A stretch of 64,000 bases of DNA from Paracidovorax anthurii (GCF_003269065.1 NZ_QLTA01000012.1:1-64000); one strand, 5' to 3'. Counted from the stretch's first letter, positions 48,220 through 58,079 are shown. Notes: generated by a model from the sequence alone, not told the origin. Numbers and translations: made by a program.

Positions 48220-48248
48220 ATCATAACCGAATCGCCAAAGCGCAACAA
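48220..48248 (-). promoter_or_regulatory. Candidate rplU-rpmA promoter
   Basis: On the minus strand TTGTTG (48243-48248) and TATGAT (48220-48225) are separated by 17 bp, and the -10 element ends about 48 bases before the rplU start. This is a good sigma-70-type arrangement in the divergent rplU-ispB gap. Confidence 0.55.
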
Positions 48249-48286
48249 CCCGTACGAAGCCTCACCCCAAACCCAAGGACCACCGT

Positions 48287-48326
48287 GCTCGCAAAAAGCG
48301 AGCGGTCGCGCCGTGATTCCTATAAT
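48287..48326 (+). promoter_or_regulatory. Candidate ispB promoter with adjacent hairpin
   Basis: A perfect TATAAT occurs at 48321-48326, 31 bases before the ispB start. A small inverted repeat, GCTCGC-AAAAA-GCGAGC at 48287-48303, covers the region where a -35 element would be expected. No consensus -35 hexamer is visible, so the inverted repeat might be an operator or a coincidence. Confidence 0.45.
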
Positions 48327-48357
48327 TCTCCTTTCACCTCGCTGCCCCATCCAACCC

Positions 48358-49338
48358 TTGTCCGCCCAGAACAACACCTCGGCCATCCTTGCCCTGATTG
48401 CAGACGACATGCATGAGGTAGACAAGGTCATAGGCCTTCGCCTGCAATCATCCGTTTCGCTCATCGGAGAGGTTGCCCGCTACATCATTTCCGCCGGCGG
48501 CAAGCGCCTGAGACCTGCGCTTCTGCTGCTGATGTCCGGCGCCCTGGGCTATCAAGGCACACAGCGCTTCAACTTGGCAGCGGTGGTCGAATTCATTCAC
48601 ACCGCCACACTCCTGCACGACGACGTCGTGGACGAATCCACCCTCAGACGAGGCCGCCCTACCGCCAACGAGAACTTCGGCAACCCCGCCAGCGTACTGG
48701 TAGGGGACTTCCTCCACTCCCGGGCTTTCCAGATGATGGTGGACGCGAACGACATGCGCGTCATGCAGATCCTCTCCGAGGCCACCAACATCATTGCGGA
48801 AGGAGAGGTTCAGCAACTCATCAACACCCACGATGCATCGCTGAACGAGCAGGGCTACCTGGAAGTCATACGCTCGAAAACGGCAAAGCTGTTCGAAGCC
48901 AGCGCCCGCCTTGCCGCGGTCCTGGCGCAAGCCAGTCCCGAAATCGAACGCGCATGCGCGACCTACGGACAAGCCCTGGGAACCGCATTCCAGGTGATCG
49001 ACGATGTTCTGGACTACGACGGCGACAGCGCCGAGATGGGCAAGAACCTCGGCGATGACTTGCGCGAAGGCAAGGTGACACTGCCGCTGATCATCGCCAT
49101 CCAGCGAGGCACCTCCGAGCAGCGCCAGCTCATCGAAAACGCGATCCTGCAAGGCTCGATTGCCGAACTCCCCGCCATTCTCGCCATCATCCGGGAGACA
49201 GGCTCGCTGGAAGCGACACGCGCAGCCGCAGCAGCACAAGCACAACTCGCCATTGAAGCATTGACCCGGCTACCTTTCAATAAGTACACCGAAGGTTTGC
49301 TACAATTGGCGTCTCAGCTACTGCATCGGCGCGTTTAA
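48358..49338 (+). CDS. ispB: Octaprenyl-diphosphate synthase-type polyprenyl synthetase
   Basis: The roughly 326-residue enzyme adds isopentenyl units to make the side chain of ubiquinone. The first aspartate-rich motif is in LLHDDVVDESTLRRGRP and the second in VIDDVLDYDGD. GGKRLRPALLLL and VRSKTAKLF-like IRSKTAKLFEASA are typical. No ATG lies before the conserved N-terminus; a TTG at 48358 (SAQNNTSAILALIADDMHEVD) fits the family length and the upstream TATAAT. A start at the later internal ATG (MHEVDK) would remove the first helix. It is followed directly by a tRNA-Pro gene. Confidence 0.92.
   Translation: MSAQNNTSAILALIADDMHEVDKVIGLRLQSSVSLIGEVARYIISAGGKRLRPALLLLMSGALGYQGTQRFNLAAVVEFIHTATLLHDDVVDESTLRRGRPTANENFGNPASVLVGDFLHSRAFQMMVDANDMRVMQILSEATNIIAEGEVQQLINTHDASLNEQGYLEVIRSKTAKLFEASARLAAVLAQASPEIERACATYGQALGTAFQVIDDVLDYDGDSAEMGKNLGDDLREGKVTLPLIIAIQRGTSEQRQLIENAILQGSIAELPAILAIIRETGSLEATRAAAAAQAQLAIEALTRLPFNKYTEGLLQLASQLLHRRV
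49301..49306 (+). promoter_or_regulatory. Possible -10 element for tRNA-Pro within ispB 3' end
   Basis: TACAAT in the context TTGCTACAATTGG lies inside the last codons of ispB, 57 bases before the tRNA. No convincing -35 at 16-18 bp is present, so co-transcription of the tRNA with ispB is an alternative. Confidence 0.3.
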
Positions 49339-49363
49339 AAAACACGCGACCGATCGTCAATTA

Positions 49364-49440
49364 CGGGGTGTAGCTTAGCCTGGTAGAGCGCTACGTTCGG
49401 GACGTAGAGGCCGGAGGTTCGAATCCTCTCACCCCGACCA
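49364..49440 (+). tRNA. tRNA-Pro (anticodon CGG)
   Basis: A 77-nt cloverleaf with encoded CCA. The acceptor arms are CGGGGTG and CACCCCG, the D-arm is GCTTAGCCTGGTAGAGC, the anticodon stem CTACG/CGTAG holds loop TTCGGGA (anticodon CGG, Pro CCG codon), and the T-arm is GGAGGTTCGAATCCTCT. It reads the common CCG codon in this GC-rich genome. It lies between ispB and pilB. Confidence 0.97.
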
Positions 49441-49559
49441 ATTTTCGAGAAAACACCAAGCCGCGTGGTTTCTCTGCACTCATCGATCTCCATGTAGCCT
49501 CCTGCCCTGGGGCGATGATAGGATGGTTTCCCTTCCATCCATATGATTCCGCTGGTTAC

Positions 49560-51296
49560 ATGGCCGCTGTTGATACCGCCCTGCGCGAGGGCAATGTGAT
49601 CGTTTTGCCCGGCTTGGGGCGGGCTCTGATGTCCGCGGGCAAGCTGAGCCAGCAGGCTGCCGAGGAGATTTTCCGAAAATCCCGTGCAAGCAAGACGAGT
49701 TTCATTGCAGAACTGACAGGTTCAGGGGCGGTCTCCGCATCCGATCTGGCACACACGGTGTCGTCCGTGTTCGGTGCTCCGCTGCTTGACCTCGATGCGA
49801 TCGATACGCAGAAGCTCCCCAAGGATCTGCTGGATGCGAAGATCTGCCAAGCCTACCGGGTCATCGCGCTCAACAAGCGCAACAACCGCCTGATCGTCGC
49901 GACGGCGGACCCCACCGATCAGGAAGCAGCCGAGAAGATCAAGTTCACCACCCAGATGGGCGTGGACTGGATCATTGCGGAATACGACAAGCTGAACAAA
50001 CTGGTCGATGCCACGACGAAGTCCGTGGCAGAGTCCATGGAGAATCTGTCCGGAGGAGGAGACTTCGAGTTCGACGACGTCTCCGTGCAAGAAGCGCCGG
50101 ACCCTGCAGACACCGGGGCCAATGACGTCGAAGACGCCCCCATCGTCAAGTTCCTCCACAAGATGCTTCTGGACGCCTTCAACATGCGGGCATCCGATTT
50201 GCACTTCGAGCCCTACGAACACAACTACCGGGTACGCTTCCGCATCGATGGCGAATTGCGGGAAATCGCATCGCCCCCCGTAGCCATCAAGGACAAGCTG
50301 GCCTCCCGCATCAAGGTGATCTCACGCCTGGACATCTCGGAAAAACGGGTGCCCCAAGACGGCAGGATGAAGCTCAAGGTCGGCCCGGACCGTGTCATCG
50401 ATTTCCGCGTCAGCACGTTGCCAACGCTCTTTGGCGAGAAGATCGTGATCCGGATTCTGGATCCCAGCAGCGCGAAGCTGGGCATCGATGCGCTCGGATA
50501 CGAGCCGGAAGAAAAAGAGCGCCTGATGAGCGCCATCGGGCGGCCTTACGGAATGATCCTGGTGACGGGGCCTACCGGCTCGGGCAAAACGGTGTCGCTC
50601 TATACCTGCCTGAACCTGCTCAACAAGGCGGGGGTCAACATTGCAACGGCGGAGGACCCCTCGGAAATCAACCTGCCCGGGGTCAATCAGGTCAATGTCA
50701 ACGAAAAAGCCGGACTGACGTTCGCGGCGGCCCTGAAGTCGTTTCTCCGCCAGGATCCCGACATCATCATGGTGGGTGAAATCCGCGATCTCGAAACCGC
50801 GGACATCTCCATCAAGGCCGCCCAGACAGGCCATTTGGTCCTGTCCACGCTCCACACCAACGACGCACCCACGACGTTGACCCGGATGCGGAACATGGGC
50901 ATCGCGCCCTTCAACATCGCTTCGAGCGTGATCCTGATCACGGCGCAGCGGCTGGCCCGCCGGCTCTGCCCCGTGTGCAAGGCACCCGCCGACATTCCTC
51001 ACGAAACCTTGCTGGAAGCCGGGTACAAGGAAGAGGAGATCGACGGGACATGGGTCACCTACCGCCCCGTGGGCTGCTCGGCCTGCAACAACGGATACAA
51101 GGGCCGGGTAGGCATCTATCAGGTCATGCCGATCTCCGAGGAAACCCAGCGCATCATCCTGCGCGATGGCAGCGCCCTGGAGATTGCGAAACAGGCGCGT
51201 GAGGAAGGCGTGCGGTCGCTGCGTGAATCGGGGCTCTACAAAGCCAAGCTGGGGCTGACCTCGCTCGAAGAGGTGCTGGCCGTGACCAACGAATAA
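49560..51296 (+). CDS. pilB: Type IV pilus assembly ATPase PilB
   Basis: The 578-residue hexameric ATPase drives pilus extension at the inner membrane. An N-terminal GSPII_E/MshEN domain (about 25-150) binds regulators. The core has ASDLHFEPYE, Walker A GPTGSGKT (337-344), the Asp-box ATAEDPSEINLPGVNQV, Walker B FLRQDPDIIMVGEIRD and the His-box STLHTNDAPTTLTRM. A tetracysteine zinc site is formed by CPVC and CSAC near residues 475-510. I chose MAAVDTALREGN at 49560; an in-frame ATG at 49515 adds 15 non-conserved residues. pilC follows by 29 bases. Confidence 0.95.
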   Translation: MAAVDTALREGNVIVLPGLGRALMSAGKLSQQAAEEIFRKSRASKTSFIAELTGSGAVSASDLAHTVSSVFGAPLLDLDAIDTQKLPKDLLDAKICQAYRVIALNKRNNRLIVATADPTDQEAAEKIKFTTQMGVDWIIAEYDKLNKLVDATTKSVAESMENLSGGGDFEFDDVSVQEAPDPADTGANDVEDAPIVKFLHKMLLDAFNMRASDLHFEPYEHNYRVRFRIDGELREIASPPVAIKDKLASRIKVISRLDISEKRVPQDGRMKLKVGPDRVIDFRVSTLPTLFGEKIVIRILDPSSAKLGIDALGYEPEEKERLMSAIGRPYGMILVTGPTGSGKTVSLYTCLNLLNKAGVNIATAEDPSEINLPGVNQVNVNEKAGLTFAAALKSFLRQDPDIIMVGEIRDLETADISIKAAQTGHLVLSTLHTNDAPTTLTRMRNMGIAPFNIASSVILITAQRLARRLCPVCKAPADIPHETLLEAGYKEEEIDGTWVTYRPVGCSACNNGYKGRVGIYQVMPISEETQRIILRDGSALEIAKQAREEGVRSLRESGLYKAKLGLTSLEEVLAVTNE

Positions 51297-51325
51297 CGAC
51301 CTAACCCACCATTCAAGAGGCCACC

Positions 51326-52543
51326 ATGGCAAGCGCCGCATCCAGGGACATCAAGGATTTCGTATTCGAGTGGGAAGGCAAGGATCGCAACGGCAAAATC
51401 GTGCGCGGCGAAGTACGGGCCGTGGGCGAGAACCAGGTGCAGGCGACGCTGCGGCGCCAAGGCGTGTTTCCGACCAAGATCAAAAAGCGGCGCATGCGCC
51501 GTGGCAAGAAGATCAAGCCGAAGGACATCGCGCTCTTCACCCGCCAGATGGCAACGATGATGAAAGCCGGCGTGCCCCTGCTGCAGGCTTTCGACATCGT
51601 GGGGCGCGGCAACACCAACGCCAGCGTAACCAAGCTGCTGAACGATATCCGTGCCGATGTCGAGACCGGCACATCGCTGAACGCCGCCTTCCGCAAGTAC
51701 CCGATGTACTTCGACAGCCTCTATTGCAACCTCGTGGAGGCCGGCGAGGCTGCCGGTATCCTGGAAGCGCTGCTGGATCGCCTGGCGCTCTACATGGAAA
51801 AGACGGAAGCCATCAAGTCGAAGATCCGCTCGGCGCTGATGTACCCCACCGCCGTGATCATCGTTGCGTTCGTCGTGGTCACAGTGATCATGATCTTCGT
51901 GATCCCCGCCTTCAAGGAGGTGTTCACCTCCTTCGGCGCCGACCTCCCGGCCCCCACGCTGTTCGTGATGGCTGCCAGCGAGATCTTCGTCAAATGGTGG
52001 TGGCTGATCTTCGGCATACTCGGTGGCGGCGGCTTCTTCTTCATGCAGGCATGGCGCCGCAACGAGAAGGTGCAGAGATTCATGGACCGGCTGCTGCTGC
52101 GCGCTCCCATCTTCGGCGATCTCATCAATAAGTCCTGCGTGGCCCGCTGGACCCGGACTCTCTCCACGATGTTCGCCGCGGGCGTGCCGCTCGTGGAAGC
52201 CCTGGATTCCGTGGGAGGGGCATCGGGCAACTCGGTCTACGCCATCGCCACCGAAAAGATCCAGCAGGAAGTGTCCACGGGCACCAGCCTGACCGCAGCC
52301 ATGGGCAATGCCAACGTGTTCCCCTCGATGGTGATCCAGATGTGCGCCATCGGCGAGGAATCGGGCTCCATCGACCACATGCTGGGCAAGGCGGCAGACT
52401 TCTATGAGCAGGAAGTGGACGAGATGGTCGCAGGCCTCTCCAGCCTGATGGAGCCGATCATCATCGTGTTCCTGGGAACGATCATCGGTGGCATCGTGGT
52501 GTCGATGTACCTGCCCATCTTCAAGCTGGGACAGGTGGTCTGA
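51326..52543 (+). CDS. pilC: Type IV pilus inner-membrane platform protein PilC
   Basis: The 405-residue protein has two T2SSF domains (about 70-195 and 270-400), each with LFTRQMATMMKAGVPLL-type and LSTMFAAGVPLVEALD-type cores. Hydrophobic segments lie at about 172-195, 220-245 and 370-395. It anchors PilB and the pilin pool at the inner membrane. AAGAGG lies nine bases upstream. Its stop overlaps the pilD start by one base. Confidence 0.95.
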   Translation: MASAASRDIKDFVFEWEGKDRNGKIVRGEVRAVGENQVQATLRRQGVFPTKIKKRRMRRGKKIKPKDIALFTRQMATMMKAGVPLLQAFDIVGRGNTNASVTKLLNDIRADVETGTSLNAAFRKYPMYFDSLYCNLVEAGEAAGILEALLDRLALYMEKTEAIKSKIRSALMYPTAVIIVAFVVVTVIMIFVIPAFKEVFTSFGADLPAPTLFVMAASEIFVKWWWLIFGILGGGGFFFMQAWRRNEKVQRFMDRLLLRAPIFGDLINKSCVARWTRTLSTMFAAGVPLVEALDSVGGASGNSVYAIATEKIQQEVSTGTSLTAAMGNANVFPSMVIQMCAIGEESGSIDHMLGKAADFYEQEVDEMVAGLSSLMEPIIIVFLGTIIGGIVVSMYLPIFKLGQVV

Positions 52544-53436
52544 TGGGCCTGGACCCCTGGCTGGAGGCCGCACTCTTCGGCCTTCTCGGGCTATTGATCG
52601 GCAGTTTTCTCAACGTCGTCATCCATCGCCTGCCGCGCATGATGGAGCGCCAGTGGGCGACCGAATGCGCGGAATATGTCCGCTCCCAGGACACGGCAGC
52701 CGGCAAGGGCGCCGCGCCGAGCCCGGAGCCTGCCCAACCCGAGCCATTCAACCTGTGGACGCCTCGATCGCGTTGCCCGGCATGCGGCCACGTGGTGAAG
52801 TGGCACGAGAACATTCCCGTGCTCGGTTATCTGCGCCTGGGTGGAAAGTGTTCTTCATGCAAGACCCGGATCAGCCCGCGCTATCCCGCAGTCGAGATGG
52901 CCACCGGTGCGCTGTTCGCCTTCTGTGCCTGGCGATGGGGGGCCACGGGCCCGGGCCTGGCATGGTGCGGATTCTCCGCGGCACTGCTTGCGCTGGCCTT
53001 CATCGATTGGGACACCACGCTGCTTCCCGACGACATCACCCTGCCGCTGCTGTGGGCGGGGTTGCTGGGCTCGGCATTCCACCTGACCACGGTCCCGCTG
53101 TTCTCCTCAGTGATGGGCGCGACCGGAGGGTATCTCTCCCTCTGGGCGATCTACTGGGCCTTCAAGCTGGCGACCGGCAAGGAGGGCATGGGCTATGGCG
53201 ATTTCAAGCTGTTCGCCGCGCTGGGGGCATGGTTTGGCTGGCAGGCGCTGGTGCCGATCATCCTCATGGCCTCGGTGATCGGTGCCGTGGTCGGCATCGG
53301 CATGAAGCTCTTCAACGGACTGCGCGAAGGCGGCTACATCCCCTTCGGCCCCTTCCTGGTGGGTGCCGGGCTCACCGCGATGGTGTTCGGCCCTGATACC
53401 GTCCTGCGAGCCATCCTCGGAACGCTGGGGCTGTGA
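52543..53436 (+). CDS. pilD: Prepilin peptidase/N-methyltransferase PilD
   Basis: The 297-residue bifunctional membrane enzyme cleaves and N-methylates type IV prepilins. It has the cytoplasmic tetracysteine zinc loop Cys78, Cys81, Cys103 and Cys106 (CPACGH and CSSCK). The aspartate-protease residues are Asp155 or its neighbour in FIDWDTTLLPD and Asp220 in GMGYGDFKLFAALG. About eight hydrophobic segments are present. It overlaps pilC and coaE by one base each, so pilC-pilD-coaE are translationally coupled. Confidence 0.95.
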   Translation: MGLDPWLEAALFGLLGLLIGSFLNVVIHRLPRMMERQWATECAEYVRSQDTAAGKGAAPSPEPAQPEPFNLWTPRSRCPACGHVVKWHENIPVLGYLRLGGKCSSCKTRISPRYPAVEMATGALFAFCAWRWGATGPGLAWCGFSAALLALAFIDWDTTLLPDDITLPLLWAGLLGSAFHLTTVPLFSSVMGATGGYLSLWAIYWAFKLATGKEGMGYGDFKLFAALGAWFGWQALVPIILMASVIGAVVGIGMKLFNGLREGGYIPFGPFLVGAGLTAMVFGPDTVLRAILGTLGL

Positions 53437-54059
53437 TGGAGGCGGGCCGCCCCCCCGCTTCCGTGCGGCTGGGCGTCACGGGAGGGATCGGCAGCGGCAA
53501 GACCACGGTGGGACAGCTGCTGCAGACGTGCGGCGCGGTGCTGATCGATGCCGACCAGCTCGCCCGGGCGGCCACGGCGGTCCAGGGCGCCGCGATTCCC
53601 GCCATCCGCGCCGAATTCGGCGACCCCATGATCGGGACGGACGGCGCCATGGACCGAGCCCGCATGCGGGAGCTTGCCTTCCGCGATGCCGGCGCACGGC
53701 AGCGGCTGGAGGCCATCGTCCACCCCATCGTGGCCCAGGCCACGGAAGCGGCCGCGCGCCAGGCTGCCGCCGCAGGCACCCGCCTGATCGTGTTCGACAT
53801 CCCCCTGCTGACCGAATCGGGACGATGGCCGCCGCGGCTGGACCGCATCCTGGTGGTGGACTGCTCCGAAAGCACCCAGGTGGCACGGGTGCAGGCCCGC
53901 AATGGTCTCGCGCGGGAGGTGATCGAATCCATCATCGCGTCGCAGGCGGCGCGCAGCGCGCGGCGCGCGATCGCGGACATGGTGCTCTACAACGACGGAA
54001 TACCTCTTGAAACGCTGCAGTCGGAGGTACGGCGAATCGCCGATGGCTTCGGGCTATGA
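53436..54059 (+). CDS. coaE: Dephospho-CoA kinase
   Basis: The 207-residue kinase performs the last step of coenzyme A synthesis. The P-loop GVTGGIGSGKTTV spans residues 13-25, followed by IDADQLAR and, later, IVFDIPLLTESG, the conserved CoaE lid. The ATG overlaps the pilD stop as TGATG; a GTG one codon earlier is also in frame. The gene order pilBCD-coaE-zapD-yacG is widespread in beta- and gammaproteobacteria. Confidence 0.95.
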   Translation: MEAGRPPASVRLGVTGGIGSGKTTVGQLLQTCGAVLIDADQLARAATAVQGAAIPAIRAEFGDPMIGTDGAMDRARMRELAFRDAGARQRLEAIVHPIVAQATEAAARQAAAAGTRLIVFDIPLLTESGRWPPRLDRILVVDCSESTQVARVQARNGLAREVIESIIASQAARSARRAIADMVLYNDGIPLETLQSEVRRIADGFGL

Positions 54060-54123
54060 TGCAGGCGACACCGGACGCGCGAAGCTGGCAGCGCCAGCCG
54101 TGCGCCCCCAGGAACCCTGCAGC

Positions 54124-54879
54124 GTGATCCTCTACGAATACCCTTTCAACGAACGCCTGAGAACGTACCTGCGGCTGGAACAACTCTTCCGGCGCCTGGG
54201 CGAGTTGATTCCGCGCCAGCACCCTCTGGACCACCACTTCGCGCTGGTGACCATTTTCGAGATCATGGATGTAGCGGCCCGGGCCGACCTGAAGTCCGAC
54301 GTGCTCAAGGATCTGGAGAAGCACCGCCACCAACTCGACGGCTACCGCGGCAATCCATCGATCTCCGAGGCGGTGCTCGATCAGGTCATTGGCCAACTCG
54401 ACCATTGCTTCGCGGCCCTGAACGCGCAGACGGGCAAGGCAGGCCAATCGCTGACCGAGAACGAGTGGCTGATGAGCATCCGCAGCCGCGTGGGCATCCC
54501 GGGCGGCACCTGCGGCTTCGACCTGCCGGCCTACTACGCATGGCAGCACCACTCTCCGGAGCGGCGCCAGGGCGACCTCGAAGGCTGGGCCAGCACGCTG
54601 GCGCCTCTGGCGGAATCGCTCTATGTGCTGCTCAAGCTGCTGCGCGACTCCGGAATCCCCCAGAAGGTCGCGGCCGACCACGGGCAGTTCCAGCAGACCC
54701 TGCCCCAGGGGCGAACGTTCCAGTTGCTGCGGTTGCGGATCGATCCGGCCTGGAATCTGGTGCCGGAGATCAGCGGCAACCGCCTGATCGTCTCCGTCCG
54801 CCTGATGCGGCAGGACACGGAAGGCAGGCTGCAGCCCGTGCACGAAGACGCGGCGTTCGAGCTCACGCTGTGCGCATGA
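54124..54879 (+). CDS. zapD: Cell division protein ZapD
   Basis: The 251-residue protein cross-links FtsZ filaments and stabilises the Z-ring. The N-terminus [21 protein letters not shown] and [21 protein letters not shown] are diagnostic of the ZapD (DUF1342) family. I chose the GTG at 54124 because the family starts with this segment and AGGAA lies upstream. An ATG at 54043 overlapping coaE would add 27 residues. Its stop overlaps the yacG start as ATGA. Confidence 0.92.
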   Translation: MILYEYPFNERLRTYLRLEQLFRRLGELIPRQHPLDHHFALVTIFEIMDVAARADLKSDVLKDLEKHRHQLDGYRGNPSISEAVLDQVIGQLDHCFAALNAQTGKAGQSLTENEWLMSIRSRVGIPGGTCGFDLPAYYAWQHHSPERRQGDLEGWASTLAPLAESLYVLLKLLRDSGIPQKVAADHGQFQQTLPQGRTFQLLRLRIDPAWNLVPEISGNRLIVSVRLMRQDTEGRLQPVHEDAAFELTLCA

Positions 54880-55151
54880 GCGGCAGGGTACCGAACATGT
54901 CCTCGCCATCGAAAGACGACCCGAAAGACCCCGGTGCCCCGGCATCCCGGGTGCTCTGGGTGGACTGCCCCACGTGCGGCGGCAAGAGCCTCTACGCCCC
55001 GGAGAACCGCTTCCGGCCGTTCTGCAGCGAGCGTTGCCGGCAGATCGATCTGGGGGCCTGGGCGGCGGAAGACTTCCGCATGGGAACGGATGCCCCGCAG
55101 GACGAGGAAGGCTTCGGCGACCATCGATCGCAGCGCCCGCAGGAGCACTGA
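54876..55151 (+). CDS. yacG: DNA gyrase inhibitor YacG (zinc-binding)
   Basis: This small zinc protein of 91 residues has four cysteine ligands, Cys31 and Cys34 in CPTCGGKS and Cys50 and Cys54 in [22 protein letters not shown] is the conserved YacG tail. YacG binds GyrB and inhibits gyrase in E. coli. The ATG overlaps zapD; a second ATG at 54897 in the same frame would shorten the disordered N-terminus by seven residues. It ends the pilB-yacG cluster. Confidence 0.92.
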   Translation: MSGRVPNMSSPSKDDPKDPGAPASRVLWVDCPTCGGKSLYAPENRFRPFCSERCRQIDLGAWAAEDFRMGTDAPQDEEGFGDHRSQRPQEH

Positions 55152-55394
55152 CCCGCCCTTTCTGCGGATGGCCCCGTTGGGGGCACAGCGTGTGCACACC
55201 CCGGCACCGCACGCTCACCGCCCCACCCCGCTGGCGGATTCGACGTCAACCGCCTGGCGCCCGCCACCCTGCCGCCTCACCGTGCTGCGGCGCGGCACCG
55301 GCAGCCCGCCCCGCCTCCTGCTGGACGCCAGTCCTCGCCCAGTCGCGATGCAGGGCCTTTCATGCCCGGGGTCGCGGTGAAATCTGAAGACTTT

Positions 55395-55411
55395 GCTATT
55401 TTTTCAATAGC
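55395..55411. repeat. 17-nt palindromic repeat, copy D (forms the mutT stop)
   Basis: GCTATTTTTTCAATAGC: perfect six-base arms GCTATT/AATAGC around TTTTC. On the minus strand it spells the last codons of mutT (L-L-K-K) and its TAG stop, with AAAG following, so the repeat overlaps the gene end. Confidence 0.8.
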
Positions 55412-55872
55412 AGATCAGGATCGAAGGCGACGCCGCGCTCCTCCGCCAGCCACTCCAGCACCGGATAGGCCCCCGGAAGCACGGGCGAGACGTCCAGCGG
55501 CCAGTGCTGCCAGGCCATGGACTGGCCCTCGCGCATCTCGAAGTCGCCCGTCCATGCATGCACCTTGCACCAGTGCAGCCGCACCAGCGCATGGGGATAG
55601 TCGTGTTCGGTCACTTTCCAGACGGTGGCCGGCCCGATGGTGACGCCCAGCTCTTCGATCAGCTCGCGCCGCAGGGCCTCTTCCACCGTTTCGCCCGCCT
55701 CCAGCTTGCCGCCCGGAAACTCCCAGTAGCCCGCGTAGGGCTTGCCCGGGGGGCGGGTGGACAGCAGCATGGCACCGTCGGGCCGGAACAGGATACCCAC
55801 GGCCACCTCGGTGTGGCGGCGCGCGGCGCCTTCGGAGGAGACGGGGGTATTGGCGGATGCCGGCTCAGCCAT
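55396..55872 (-). CDS. mutT: 8-oxo-dGTP diphosphatase-type Nudix hydrolase
   Basis: This 158-residue protein contains the Nudix box [20 protein letters not shown] followed by ELGV (about 54-77), with EFPGG before it, as in Mut[22 protein letters not shown] and [22 protein letters not shown] fit the family. MutT clears 8-oxo-dGTP from the nucleotide pool. Its start overlaps the end of the DUF815 ATPase gene by eight bases. Its last four codons and stop are supplied by a dispersed 17-nt palindrome. The family is large, so a related nucleotide substrate is possible. Confidence 0.88.
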   Translation of the reverse strand: MAEPASANTPVSSEGAARRHTEVAVGILFRPDGAMLLSTRPPGKPYAGYWEFPGGKLEAGETVEEALRRELIEELGVTIGPATVWKVTEHDYPHALVRLHWCKVHAWTGDFEMREGQSMAWQHWPLDVSPVLPGAYPVLEWLAEERGVAFDPDLLLKK

Positions 55873-56737
55873 GGCCACGCCCCGCGAAGTCGCGCGCGAA
55901 CTGGTAGGCCACCCGCCCGCTGCGGGAGCCGCGCTCCAGCGCCCAGACCAGGGCCTCGGGCCGCGCGGCCTCGATGGCACCGGCCGGCACGCCCAGCGCC
56001 GACAGCCACTGCGCCACGATGGCGAGGTATTCCTCCTGGCTGAAAGGGTAGAAGCTGATCCACAGCCCGAAGCGCTCGGAGAGGGAGATCTTCTCCTCCA
56101 CCACCTCGCCGGGGTGGACTTCGCCGTCCTCGGTGTGCGTGTAGGTGAGGTTTTCCTTCAGGTATTCCGGCAGCAGGTGGCGCCGGTTGCTGGTGGCGTA
56201 GACCAGCACGTTGGGTGACGACGCAGCCACGGAGCCGTCGAGGATGGACTTCAGGGCCTTGTAGCCCGATTCGCCTTCTTCGAAGCTGAGGTCGTCGCAG
56301 TAGATGATGAATTTCTCGGGCCGGCCGGCCACGATGTCCACGATGTCGGGCAGGTCGGTGAGCTCGGCCTTGTCCACCTCGATGAGCCGCAAGCCCCGGC
56401 CGGCGTAGGTGCCCAGGCAGGCCTTGATGAGGGAGGACTTGCCGGTGCCGCGCGCGCCGGTCAGCAGCACGTTGTTGGCCGGTCGCCCTTCGACGAACTG
56501 CTCGGTGTTGCGCCGGATCTTGTCCTTCTGCGCATCGATCTCCTTGAGATCGTCCAGCGCGATGCCGGCCACGTGCCGCACGGGCTCCAGCACGCCGTGC
56601 CCGCCGCCGCGCCGGCGGTAGCGCCACGCCACGGAAGCGGACCAGTCGGGTGCGGCGAGGGGCCGGGGCAGCACCGACTCGATGCGGTCGATGAGCTGCT
56701 CGGCGCGCAGCAGGAGGTGTTCGAATCGATCGTTCAT
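55865..56737 (-). CDS. DUF815 family AAA ATPase
   Basis: The 290-residue protein has Walker [16 protein letters not shown] (about 92-106) and Walker [16 protein letters not shown], with [30 protein letters not shown] as the sensor region. This set is characteristic of DUF815, AAA+-like ATPases of unknown function. In betaproteobacteria the gene usually lies between argJ and mutT in the secA neighbourhood, exactly as here. No partner domain is attached. Its role is not established. Confidence 0.88.
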   Translation of the reverse strand: MNDRFEHLLLRAEQLIDRIESVLPRPLAAPDWSASVAWRYRRRGGGHGVLEPVRHVAGIALDDLKEIDAQKDKIRRNTEQFVEGRPANNVLLTGARGTGKSSLIKACLGTYAGRGLRLIEVDKAELTDLPDIVDIVAGRPEKFIIYCDDLSFEEGESGYKALKSILDGSVAASSPNVLVYATSNRRHLLPEYLKENLTYTHTEDGEVHPGEVVEEKISLSERFGLWISFYPFSQEEYLAIVAQWLSALGVPAGAIEAARPEALVWALERGSRSGRVAYQFARDFAGRGHG

Positions 56738-56762
56738 GGTGGTCCGGGCGGCCCCAGCGGGC

Positions 56763-57992
56763 TCAGGAGCGGTAATCGGCGTTGATCGTCACGTATTCGT
56801 GGCTCAGGTCGCAGGTCCACACCGTGTCGGCGGCCTCGCCCCGGCCCAGCACGACGCGCACGGTGATCTCGCTCTGCTTCATCACGCGCTGGCCATCCTC
56901 CTCGCGGTAGGCCGGATGCCGGCCGCCCTGCACGGCCACGTGGACGTCGTCCAGGTAGAGGTCGATGCGGGTCTGGTCGAGGTCTTCGATGCCCGCGTAG
57001 CCCACGGCGGCCAGGATGCGGCCCAGGTTCGGGTCACTGGCGAAGAAGGCCGTCTTCACGAGCGGCGAGTGGGCGATCGCGTAGCCGACCTTGCGGCATT
57101 CCTCCGCCGTCCGGCCGCCTTCCACGCGCACGGCGATGAACTTGGTGGCGCCCTCGCCGTCGCGCACGATGGCCTGGGCGAGCTTCTGGGCCACCTCCAG
57201 CAGCGCGGCGCGCAGGGCCTGGCCGTCGGCGCTGTCCAGCGACGCCACTACGGGATTGCCCGCCTGGTGGGTGGCCATGAGCACGAAGGAGTCGTTGGTG
57301 GAGGTGTCGCCGTCGATGGTGATACGGTTGAACGACTGGTCGGCCAGCTCCCGCACCAGGGGCTGCACCAGCTCGGGCGCAATGCGCGCATCGGTGGCCA
57401 GGAAGCCGAGCATGGTCGCCATGTTGGGGCGGATCATGCCGGCCCCCTTGGAGATGCCCGTGACCGTGACCGTGGCCCCACCGATCCGCACCTGCGTGCT
57501 GAAGGCCTTGGGCAGCGTGTCGGTGGTCATGATGCCCTCGGCGGCGCGGGCCCAGTGCTGCGGCTTCGCATCGGCGATCGCTGCGGGCAGGCCCGCAATG
57601 ATGCGATCGTGGGGCAGCGGCTCCATGATGACGCCGGTCGAGAACGGCAGCACCTGGGTGGCCGCGATGCCCAGTTGCCCCGCCAGCGCATCGCAGGTGG
57701 CGCGCGCCCGCGCGAGGCCATCCGCACCCGTGCCGGCATTGGCGTTGCCAGTGTTGACCACGACGGCGCGGATCTGCCCGCCCTGCGCGAGGTGCTCGCG
57801 GCAGACCTGCACGGGCGCGGCGCAGAAACGGTTCTGCGTGAAGACGCCGGCCACCGTGGCGCCGTCGTCCAGCAGGAACACGGTCACGTCCTTGCGCCCC
57901 ACCTTGCGGACGCCGGCTTCGGTGACGCCAATGCGGACACCTGCGACCGGGTGCAGGTCGGAGGCAACGGGAGCGGAGAGATTCACGGGCAT
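56763..57992 (-). CDS. argJ: Bifunctional ornithine acetyltransferase/N-acetylglutamate synthase
   Basis: The 409-residue precursor self-cleaves into two chains at the conserved Thr193 in [16 protein letters not shown]; the new N-terminal Thr is the nucleophile. The enzyme recycles acetyl groups from N-acetylornithine to glutamate in arginine synthesis. [24 protein letters not shown] and [13 protein letters not shown] are diagnostic. The ATG at 57992 was chosen because MPVNLSAP is the normal N-terminus. It follows secA by 114 bases, which include a hairpin. Confidence 0.95.
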   Translation of the reverse strand: MPVNLSAPVASDLHPVAGVRIGVTEAGVRKVGRKDVTVFLLDDGATVAGVFTQNRFCAAPVQVCREHLAQGGQIRAVVVNTGNANAGTGADGLARARATCDALAGQLGIAATQVLPFSTGVIMEPLPHDRIIAGLPAAIADAKPQHWARAAEGIMTTDTLPKAFSTQVRIGGATVTVTGISKGAGMIRPNMATMLGFLATDARIAPELVQPLVRELADQSFNRITIDGDTSTNDSFVLMATHQAGNPVVASLDSADGQALRAALLEVAQKLAQAIVRDGEGATKFIAVRVEGGRTAEECRKVGYAIAHSPLVKTAFFASDPNLGRILAAVGYAGIEDLDQTRIDLYLDDVHVAVQGGRHPAYREEDGQRVMKQSEITVRVVLGRGEAADTVWTCDLSHEYVTINADYRS

Positions 57993-58053
57993 GCGGAAGT
58001 CCTTGGAAAAAAGCAAGGCTGCATTCTGGAGAAGCAGCACTGCCGGGACGTGA

Positions 58054-58079
58054 CATGGGCCGCCCTGCGGCGGCCCATG
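58054..58079 (-). terminator. Hairpin after secA, terminator-like
   Basis: An 11-bp perfect stem, CATGGGCCGCC at 58054-58064 and its complement at 58069-58079, has a four-base loop. It starts 27 bases after the secA stop on the minus strand. No U-tract follows, so it is a partial or factor-dependent terminator. Confidence 0.5.

Noticed and set aside
49335-49538. Minus-strand open frame containing ERIRTSGLYVPNVALYQ
   Set aside because: This is the antisense translation of the tRNA-Pro gene, a well-known artefact in annotations.
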